A stretch of DNA of 64,000 bases from Caenorhabditis elegans (Eukaryota > Nematoda > Chromadorea > Rhabditida > Rhabditidae), in assembly GCF_000002985.6 (NCBI RefSeq), contig NC_003284.9, forward strand, positions 17,112,001 to 17,176,000. The letters are read 5' to 3'. Within the stretch, counting starts at the first letter, position 1; each line of letters starts with the position of its first letter. Position numbers and translations under genes: made by a program. A model generated the notes under the pieces. The model searched no databases. It saw only the letters and a program-made list of their open reading frames with translations, and had not been told where the DNA came from. This document shows, piece after piece, positions 11,501 to 19,484 of this stretch.

Positions 11501-12246
11501 TATTATCTTTTGGAAAAGAAAAAAAGTAGCACATCCGCTCTTTTTTTTCAAACAAAATTTCTTGATCATCGTCGACACGACTTTGAATCTGAACATCTTG
11601 ACGTTTTTTTTCTAGGGGGTCTCGTTCAGCATCTGCCTGTAAATACACCGGGTGCCATGCTATCTCAAAATTCATCCTAAAAATTCTCTATTCCCAACAG
11701 ATTCTAAATCATGGGCGAGAGAATTACATGAACCTTTGGGATGGCGAACGCACCTTTAAACGATCCTGATGACCAAGTTTTCAAAGCCGAGACTTAACAA
11801 GAAATTACAAAAGTAATAATCACCACAGTTTCTTGCCTTTTGTAGAAGTAAGCCAATACAGCCGCTTCATACAAAAAAATAAATATGAGTACCTTTTCCT
11901 ATACTTCTAAAGACTGTTTTAATTAACACGTACACACTTAGACTAACAGGAATAATACCATAATAAAGAGACTACAATAAAACATAAAATCTAAAAAAGA
12001 TTCTTCACAATTTCCTGAATAGCAGTGACATGGTAATACATACACTTCTAACATAAACACGAAATCACAAAAGAATTTAATCAAATAAATAAAAAGTTCT
12101 TCGACACAAGAGCAGATACCATCCGCTTTTATATAAAAGTTTCTTCCCGACAATGACTCAAATAAGACCGAAGGATCGTTCGAAACATCTGAAAACTTAA
12201 AGAAGGCATTACGAATTAACTCAAACAAGAACTTTTTTAACCTAAA
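8582..12246 (+). repeat. 1.82 kb tandem duplication inside the element
   Basis: Unit 1 spans 8582-10400 and unit 2 spans 10401-12246. Both start CGATGACAACGCAGAG and end near CAAGAACTTTTT...CCTAAACC. Similarity is high throughout, with scattered substitutions and small indels. Each unit contains a decayed frame (ALHDRREQ ... EEMQTLVINLEQLVRHPLH), open in unit 2 at 10,501-10,728 and frameshifted in unit 1. After the second unit the sequence moves into unrelated AT-rich non-coding DNA. Confidence 0.92.
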
Positions 12247-13266
12247 CCTCGGAGGACTATCACCTTTAATTGGAATAAGTGCTCACATGACACTTACATC
12301 CAACAAGGAATGGACCCGGAGGAAAATTATCTAAAAATTTAAAAATCACTCAAACTCTTTATACCTAAACCCCCGGAGAGAACTCACCTAATCGGAATAA
12401 GTGCTCACATGACACTTATATTCGTTAAAAAGTAATCACAAGGGAAATCACATAAAATTTTAAATTATATAAATCCTTTAAAAATAATTTTTTATCACGA
12501 AGAGGTTACCAACCGCTTCAACTACAAGTATCTTATGGTTTACTCACCACGAATAATTGAGATCAGAATCCAATTAATACAAAGAGCATTCCAAAGAATC
12601 ACAAAATTAAAAAAAAAACGGGTTGCGACAGCAACCTTTGCTGGTTAATAAAAAACTTAGTTCAGTTTATACAAAGTTACTAGGAATTCTGGGGCTAGTC
12701 TACGTTTTTCTTAACTTTCATTCAATGATACCACTGAGCTTAATCTAGAAAAAGCTGCAATTCGAACTCAAAGAATGTTTATTATACCACGTCACTTAGC
12801 GCACATCACTTAGCGCACAGAGAAATTTAAAAAATCACTCAAAAAAAAATCACGACTTTAGGACGTCGACATCCTATGACCGTTAGTTCAGAACATAAAC
12901 AAACATCTTTTAAATTCGAATTTCTTCCTCATATCACCATCCGCTTCGACACAGACATACGTCAAGTCAAAGTAAGACAGTGGTAATCAGGAACAGTAGT
13001 TGAGAAGACAGAATAGGAAGACAAACTGACAAAACTCCGGGATATTCAAAAACTTCAGTAAAATTACACTAGACCGTGGATAAGTCCAAGAGTGCAGTAC
13101 TAGTTAGCGTAACAAATTCTAGAACAAACACTTTTCAGCGGTAACTCCAAAGAAAAGGTTTGACTCTTTAAAATTTATGCGCATAGCTTCCACTACAACT
13201 CACAAATCCACTAGTTAACCAACACACAAAAAAAAACCCAATTACCTAGCCTTGATCAAGCTGTGG
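12247..13266. other. AT-rich internal region of the element before the 38-bp array
   Basis: No open frame of note. Two short related blocks start at about 12,249 and 12,373 (both with GGAATAAGTGCTCACATGACACTTA). A CACTTAGCGCACA repeat lies at about 12,795-12,820. Confidence 0.5.
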
Positions 13267-13521
13267 GACTCCCGTTTCGCCTTGAGCGATTCACCCTTAA
13301 ATGGGCCTCCCGTTTCGCCTTGAGCGATGCACCCTTAAATGGGCCTCCCGTTTCGCCTTGAGCGATTCACCCTTAAATGGGCCTCCCGTTTCGCCTTGAG
13401 CGATTCACCCTTAAATGGGCCTCCCGTTTCGCCGTGAGCGATCCACCCTTGAATGGGCCGCCGTTTCGCCTTGAGCGATCCACCCTTGAATGGGCCGCCG
13501 TCTCGCCCTGAGCGATTCACT
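13267..13521 (+). repeat. 38-bp tandem repeat array before gag
   Basis: About seven copies of a 38-bp unit beginning CTCCCGTTTCGCCTTGAG and including CCCTTAAATGGGC. The CCC landmarks fall at 13,271, 13,309, 13,347, 13,385 and 13,423, exactly 38 apart. The last two copies are slightly shorter and diverged. Each unit holds CCCTTAAATGGG, a short near-palindrome. There is no spacer variation, so this is not a CRISPR array. It sits in the gag leader and may act in RNA structure, packaging or regulation, which I infer only from position. Confidence 0.9.
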
Positions 13522-13677
13522 AAATAAGTAGCACTGGTAGCCTTGTACACCCTTCCTCTCTACTTTCTTCATCATTTTCTTCCTTTATCACCTTAACCTC
13601 TTTTAAATTATAATTTCTTTTAGGTTACTGGTTTAATTATTGTCTTCGGACAATCACCCTCATCTTTCCTAACTATC

Positions 13678-15813
13678 ATGACTCTCGGATCTTCCCGATC
13701 TCCCTCACCGGGACGACGTCGCCACGCCTCAGAAGGCGGCACGCCGATCCCACCAACACCAGCCAATTGCGGAAAACCCACGAAAAAACGTACACGAGGA
13801 CATGTATCCTTGGCGACACGTATCGTAGGCCCCCTCAAAAGGCGTATCAACCACAAGGTTGACGCAGCCAAGCGTATCTTGGCCGAGACTGAGGCAAAAA
13901 TGGAAATTCTCCTGAACATGCCTCAGGATCACCCCATCAGCAGCGAAGACTCGACGTACCTCGACGCACTACTGATCCGTCTCCAGACGATCTTAGTTGC
14001 GCTCGAAGGTATGCGTGACCTTATCTCTGACAAATTCCGTGACCCGGAAATGATGGTCGATAACAATCGCCATCAATATCACCAGGAGGTGCTCGACTAC
14101 CTCGAAAAGTCATCAACCGCTAGATTCGTAGATCACTTGACTCACGACATCCAACAGCTTGAGACTGAAATGAGAAGCCGAAACATCCCCATCACCCACT
14201 TCGATCCATCTTTGCTAGCAACCACCGACGTAGAAACAGGGGCCACCACCGAGGACGACGCCAACGACGAGGAAAGAAGAGACATTGAGGCAACGATCGA
14301 GGACCACGCTCAGAACAATGGGCCGTCCGATCATCATGTCATCTCTGATCTTCGAACTCTTCACGGTAGCACGCCGTCTACAGGAACCCCTCGTCTATCT
14401 TCACCAGGCATGGTTTGGGACAACGAGGGACTGAGCCTGCACGATGAATTACAAATCGCGAACTTGCTCGACCCCGCGAACCCACAGAGATCTCCAATGG
14501 CTCCTGCTGCTCCAACATCATCTGCCACTGCTCCGATGTCATCCGCTGCCACTTACCATCTACATGGTCAACATGGTCAACAACTCGGTGCTCCAGCTCA
14601 TACCAATGGTGGTACTACTCGACTCCAGCAGCCGCTTGAACAATGGATCCAGACAACTACACAAGGGGTACTCCAAGGGAAACGTGAGCAGCTCGAACAG
14701 GGCCCGACGGAGACCCCACTCCTCGTCCAACAAGCCCCTACAACTACGGGCCCAGGTACGCGAATTACACCACAAAGAGTTCCGAATGCGCCTGCCTTGC
14801 AAACACATCAGGCTATAAATAGCCAGGTGCGTTATCCAAGTGCAGGAGCTCATGACTACTCGGCTTTTCATCCGCTCCTCCAAAATGCACCACCTCGCGG
14901 TGAAGACACACTCACGCACAGACTCCTGGCGGCTATCGAAGCTATTGCCACAAGTCAGAGTCAGATGCAATCAGAGTTGACTTCACAAGGCCGCTCAGTA
15001 CAAGTGCTCACCGACAGAATGGAAGCTACGGAAAAGTTAATTGTGGAACCCAAAATTTTAAAAACTACCGTCGCCGAAGAGACCAGTATGCCACAGCCAA
15101 CCCACGAAACGGCTCAGCAACAGCAAACCACTGGCTCCGAGTACGAATATGAGTTTGATTCCGACGACAATAACCATCAACCGCTTACTCCTCAACCACG
15201 TACCGAAATCCGATACATCGAGGTGAAGAATAATGGTAGTCACGACACTCAAAACTTATTAAAGTACCTCGGCAAATATGATGGTAACTCAAATATTGAT
15301 TCATTCCTTACCGACTTCAAAGAATCGGTAATGGAAAACGAAAATTTAAATCACGCAAATAAATTTATGATCTTAAAAACTCACCTATTAGGCAAAGCAC
15401 GTGACTGTATCTCTCGAGACCACGTAGCGGCTAAGGCGCTTGAGAAAACCATTGCGTCACTCAAAGTGCCAGGTCAAATCAATCACGCCAACGCCACCAA
15501 CCAGAATCAGGGGAACGGGAAATCTAGCGATCTGACAGAGAAGCCGGTGTACCGACCAGCTGATCATCCGGATAGTTATTATGACAGTATCACAGGGGAA
15601 ACTTTGGCAGGGTATTACGCTCCAGGAAAGACGGGGCCTGTGCTCCGTCTACTCCCTAGGGCGTTCCCACTGTACGAAGGCCCCACATCGGAGCACTGTC
15701 GTGTTTGCAAAGAAAACCATCACCCTATGAGGTGTACACTATCTAGCAAAGACTTCAGACAAGCTTTGAATGTGGCTCAGTTATGCGCCGCCCCAGCAGT
15801 TTTTTCGAGCTAG
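13678..15813 (+). CDS. gag polyprotein, Pao-type, truncated at the C-terminus
   Basis: 711 codons. A TTTCTTTTAG acceptor at about 13,615-13,622 suggests the mRNA is spliced from an upstream leader. The N-terminal part is basic (SPGRRRH, KKRTRGH). A predicted helical segment follows at about 55-170. Residues about 190-500 are low-complexity, rich in Gln, Pro and Thr. Residues about 527-575 match the DUF1759/Pao gag pattern (LGKYDGNSNIDSFLTDF, then LKTHLLGKARDCI). A zinc knuckle lies at 674-686 (CRVCKENHHPMRC). In relatives the segment after VAQLC continues into a second cysteine cluster and then pol. Here it turns into AAPAVFSS and a stop, so the reading frame is cut at about 15,787. Capsid-forming function may persist; enzymes are absent. 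Confidence 0.88.
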   Translation: MTLGSSRSPSPGRRRHASEGGTPIPPTPANCGKPTKKRTRGHVSLATRIVGPLKRRINHKVDAAKRILAETEAKMEILLNMPQDHPISSEDSTYLDALLIRLQTILVALEGMRDLISDKFRDPEMMVDNNRHQYHQEVLDYLEKSSTARFVDHLTHDIQQLETEMRSRNIPITHFDPSLLATTDVETGATTEDDANDEERRDIEATIEDHAQNNGPSDHHVISDLRTLHGSTPSTGTPRLSSPGMVWDNEGLSLHDELQIANLLDPANPQRSPMAPAAPTSSATAPMSSAATYHLHGQHGQQLGAPAHTNGGTTRLQQPLEQWIQTTTQGVLQGKREQLEQGPTETPLLVQQAPTTTGPGTRITPQRVPNAPALQTHQAINSQVRYPSAGAHDYSAFHPLLQNAPPRGEDTLTHRLLAAIEAIATSQSQMQSELTSQGRSVQVLTDRMEATEKLIVEPKILKTTVAEETSMPQPTHETAQQQQTTGSEYEYEFDSDDNNHQPLTPQPRTEIRYIEVKNNGSHDTQNLLKYLGKYDGNSNIDSFLTDFKESVMENENLNHANKFMILKTHLLGKARDCISRDHVAAKALEKTIASLKVPGQINHANATNQNQGNGKSSDLTEKPVYRPADHPDSYYDSITGETLAGYYAPGKTGPVLRLLPRAFPLYEGPTSEHCRVCKENHHPMRCTLSSKDFRQALNVAQLCAAPAVFSS

Positions 15814-16649
15814 CCGGGAAGACAAAAACCAGCAATAGGCGGTTTTGGGCAGGAAGGGGAGCACATGTACCGAGCCCCCTGCCAACAGCTGTTTTGCCGC
15901 CAACCTCAAATGTTTCTGTTCTTAACCCAAATACTCTTTCTCCAACATCCGCTATCCCCACTATCAACCCGCTTCTTACTTTTCCTCCAACACTTTCCGA
16001 TTCTGCACAAGTCCTAGCAAAGTCAGAAATTGAACATTTCGCAGCACTCATTTCAAGATCAAACCCAGCACACCAGCTGGCGGCGATGTTTGAAAAGATC
16101 GCGCAAGGCAGTCGGTTTCCTTTCATATACAGGTGTACTAAAGAATACAAACGTCTCTTTTTACCTCTTAGAGTTTTTGGGACATGGTTATTACTTTTGA
16201 CACATCTACGAGCCACTGTGCTCAATATGAAAACCTCAACCTCCGCGAATTGCTCTTTATCTGGCTTCAACGGTGTAGTTACTCAAATATTTTTTGTATT
16301 CCAAGCACATCAGAAAGAAAGAGCCTCTTACCCAATGCTCATCTTATCAACCGCTGGAATACAACCCATTGCCAGAAACCCCGAGCGAGTGCTCCTCCAC
16401 GAGTCAGACCAAGTAGGCATAGAGTCCGCCCACTTTGAAAGAACTCTAATCCCTGAATCGGTACTACTTGATCGAGGAATACTACTCTCAAACGTTCAGT
16501 ATGTCATAGAGAGAATTCTAGGATTCATAGGACACTTAGTGTCTGAAAATTGCGTCAATAAGGTGCTAGGAAATGTTGTCAAAAGGTCAAAAAACGCCAA
16601 TTCTCGCATTTCAAAGCTCAGCCTTTTGGCATGGGTCAAGAAAGCCTGA
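15783..16649 (+). other. 288-codon ORF overlapping the gag end, no recognised domain
   Basis: This open frame overlaps the last 31 bases of gag in another frame and runs most of the way to the 3' LTR. It has a Pro/Ser/Thr-rich start (PSPLPTAVLPPTS), an AHQLAAMFEKI helix and a hydrophobic FGTWLLLLTHL. I see no D-S/T-G protease, YxDD, RNase H or HHCC/DDE integrase motif. It could be a remnant of downstream element sequence or a chance ORF in C-rich DNA. A competing 84-codon frame overlaps at 16,184-16,438, so I do not treat it as a confirmed gene. Confidence 0.25.
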
Positions 16650-16962
16650 TGGATGCGGTAGACCGTCTTACATCGTCGACTTTCCATCTGCAAAAACCTT
16701 ACTTTGCTCCTCCAGAAGCTCGCTAAGTGCCGTGTTCCCAGAATGCCTCCAATGTCAAACTAGAACAATAGTCCTAAGAACCATTTTTAATTTTTTTTAC
16801 CATATCCCCTTAATCCCCAACACTTCTACGATTCAAAACGCCCGCTTAGATTTACACGAAAGGATAGGACAAAAGGATAATTTCGAAAACCCCGACTTAG
16901 ACCAAGTCCACGTTGTCCTTCACACAACGACAGCCGTCACGTCGATGTTTTCAACCCCGGAG

Positions 16963-17470
16963 TGTTGTGAGATGGTCCCATCTCCCAATTATCTGGTACT
17001 CTGAGACACTCGCGAATACTCCCATCGTGTTCGCCGTACCAGAAAACCTATAAACCGCTCCTTCCAGTCGCTCTATCTCCCCCTTTCTCTAATCTAATGC
17101 GCGCCCTCATTTGAATCTCCCGCCAAGCTCAATGGTCTCGCAGCGAGTGTGCGCCGCGGGTCTCACCGCGCGCCCTCCTTGCTCGTCCTAATTCGCTGGC
17201 CTAAATTAGTTTTCGCCTCAACTCCCTTCACTCGTCTCGTCACCGCACCAGCGGCACGTTCCTTCTTTTAATTCTTTTATATTTAACACTTCCCTTTTCT
17301 ATCATTCTTTAGCTAATAAATGGGGTTTCATGGTAATATCCTGTGTTACTCGTTCACACCGCTTATCCTCCTCTTCGCTCGGCACTCTGCAAACGCCAGT
17401 TCTCTCTTAGACACTTCTTCCGGCTTGACCCCAGTGCGGCTCCCCAACCCGCTATACTGGGCGGTCAACA
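16963..17470 (+). repeat. 3' LTR (508 bp)
   Basis: Matches the 5' LTR end to end but lacks about 110 bases near its middle. AATAAA is at 17,315-17,320. The preceding sequence (CAACCCCGGAG) is not a clear polypurine tract, another sign that the 3' internal region has been rearranged. The flank continues GAGAGAGAGAG. Confidence 0.92.
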
Positions 17471-17574
17471 GAGAGAGAGAGGAGTTCAGCAAAGTTTAAA
17501 AAAGACCTGTCAAAAAAAAGATAATGCCAATAAAGATAAAAACTTGCCCACCGAACGGAGCGGAATAGAAAAAA

Positions 17575-17780
17575 TGAGAATAACAAAATGAGGAAAATGA
17601 GAGGGCCAAAACTATCGATTGCGCGTAACGCCATCACTGTCCGCGCCGACATTCTTTCAGAAATGCACAGTGATGAGCGAGAGAGTGCGAGACAAGGGAG
17701 CAAGGTTGGATTTCCTTTTCGCGCACAGTGACGGCACAATGAATGGGGAGAGAATAACAAAAGGTGACGATTGAGGATGA
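17575..17780 (-). promoter_or_regulatory. promoter-like segment resembling the upstream region of the 19485-22492 gene
   Basis: Shares an ordered set of words with 22,745-22,950: GCGCGTAAC/GCGCGAAAC, CACTGTC/CGCTGTC, then ATGAGCGAGAGAGTG/ATAAGCGAGAGAGTG followed by GAG and a GGGAG. The whole strip is GC-richer than its surroundings. The upstream region of the 24,284 gene has a looser version (GCGTAACGG ... GAGAGAGTGA). I infer an orphan promoter or the remains of a third paralog. Confidence 0.4.
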
Positions 17781-19484
17781 AACAAGTGAAAAGTAGGAAT
17801 GTCCTAGAATGGGGAAATCCTCGCTTTATATATTGCGGCTCCGGTGTGAAGGCGGAGTCGCCGACGCACGGGTCAAACACATAGGTCAAACATTTATAAG
17901 TCCAGTGGGGCGACGTTTCTTGCGGATTTCGTTGTCGGCGGCAAAAGGTGTATGTCCGAAGACAAGACCCATTCATTCAGAAGTGTGTCACGCCAACCTG
18001 GAAAGATAAAGTGTGGCTCTTATAGAAAGGGAATGTGAGAGGGACATCTCCTTACACTATGGGCGTGAACAAAGGTTATCAATAGGGCATTAACACGTGT
18101 GAATAGAACTGAACTCATTTGTTGATTATATATTGATTCCCGATTTAACCTCATCAAAACATTGTGGTTTCGACTACCTTATATCATTCTCACGGACATA
18201 TCAGTGGCGATCATAGATTCGAAGAGGAGGTCCTGGTAACGTGTCAAGTGAGTGAAACTCAAGGCTGGCAACATAAATTAGCTGTAAACATCAATTTTTG
18301 ATCTCTACGCCTTGGAAAAGTTACTGGGAGTTGACAGATTTAGAAGTTTAGTTTTCTGGTTTAATTCGAGTTAAGGGAAATTAGTAAGGAGTGTAGTAGT
18401 GTCAGTGAAGATCGGAAAAGACCGGAGTAGACAATTTGAAAGGAATTGTTCGGAGTCAACAAAGTTCTAGGAGGACCGGAGTTGACGAACCGAGAGAGTT
18501 TCTCCGGATTCCTTAAATCTAAACTGATGAGGAGAGTGTTGAGAAGTGGTCCAGCGGAAGTGCATCTTTTTAACCTCATCAATAAATCGTGGTTTTGACT
18601 AGCTTCTATTGTTCTCACGGCCACAACAGTTGCGATCAGGATGTTTCTATGCTTTGGTTTGTCTGAGTAACTGTTTTTGTATTATGAAAAACTAAACATT
18701 TACTGGCAAAACGCTCGATTTTGTATTATTTCTATTATTCAAAAATATTTCATTAATAAATCATTCAGAAAATTGAAAAAACTCTCGTAGATTTTGTTAA
18801 GCAAGTAATAATTTATAAAAGAAGGTTAGGATTATGGACATTTTTAATGAGTTGGTTTATGAGGATGTAGCACTGTATTTCCTCTTTTAGTAAAGCATGA
18901 AATCCTAATTTTTAGATACAAATTTCCTCGAATTTCTCAAAATTAATTCGGTATTGTTTTCCATAAATATAATTTTTATTGCTCTCACACTGCTTTCTAA
19001 CACAAATGAACCTGGAATAAGTTCTTCATGCAAGACTGGAAAAAGTACAATATAAATCATTTTCATGTTTTTAAATGTTTTGAAATTGAGCACAAAACTT
19101 AAACAGATGAAAGCGAGCAAGTTCTCACAGCCTTACTATTTCTCCAACTTTTATTTCTCCAGACTTGTTGCAAATTCTTTAAATCTTCATATGTATATCT
19201 TTCATATGTATTATGAAAGTGAGCAGAAAAAGCTGGAGTTATCAATTTTCTTCGAAGCTGATAAGACTTGATATCCACACAATTTTTGCTAAATTCATCT
19301 GCATATTCCAAAAAAGCGAGTAGATTGCGAGTAGACAACATGGAGCTGACAAGAACATGTTTATTTGTGAAATTCGAGTGGGAACTAATTAATCTAAAGC
19401 TAATTATTTAAAAATTGAGATAAAACTACTTTTCAACAATAAAAATCCAATACACATTTGAAATAAATTATTCTGATAATACTT
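17781..19484. other. intergenic between LTR element and paralog pair
   Basis: Apart from the repeat pair at 18,148-18,645, I see only AT-rich non-coding DNA. A short minus-strand frame at 19,099-19,341 (LAFLEYADEFSKNCVD ...) has no supporting splice sites. Confidence 0.5.
18148..18645 (-). repeat. pair of 70-bp direct repeats with a coding-like frame
   Basis: TTAACCTCATCAA followed by GTGGTTTCGACTA and TTCTCACGG occurs at 18,148-18,218 and, diverged, at 18,571-18,640. On the minus strand, the second copy begins an open frame (VAVRTIEASQNHDLLMRLK ... to 18,361). The first copy reads a related peptide with a stop. The frame lacks an ATG and introns. Either a decayed duplicated exon or a non-coding repeat is possible. 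Confidence 0.4.

Larger units (their letters stand above)
4753..17470 (+). mobile_element. BEL/Pao-type LTR retrotransposon, non-autonomous
   Basis: Two direct LTRs (4753-5378 and 16963-17470) bound an 11.6 kb interior. Both begin TGTTG and end CAACA, the expected TG...CA ends. The interior has a primer binding site abutting the 5' LTR and a gag ORF with a Pao-type DUF1759-like segment and CCHC knuckle. There is only about 1.15 kb between gag and the 3' LTR, far too little for protease-RT-RNase H-integrase (about 3-4 kb in this group), and I find no RT or integrase motif in any frame. The element would therefore depend on a full-length relative. Most of its length (5379-13,670) lies before gag, which is unusual. 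No 5-bp target duplication is visible: the left flank ends ACGAT and the right flank starts GAGAG. This suggests flank loss, recombination between elements, or an assembly join. Confidence 0.9.

Noticed and set aside
13267..13521. Possible CRISPR array
   Set aside because: Units are contiguous with no unique spacers, and the host is a nematode.
13335..13550. Minus-strand ORF with repeated GGPFKG/SLKAKR peptide
   Set aside because: It is the translation of the 38-bp tandem array in one frame; no start, splice or promoter context.
14361..15252. Several ORFs on the other strand and frames of gag
   Set aside because: They are shadows of the long gag frame in C-rich sequence.
15814..16962. Search for pol remnants between gag and the 3' LTR
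   Set aside because: No protease, RT, RNase H or integrase motif was seen in any plus-strand frame.
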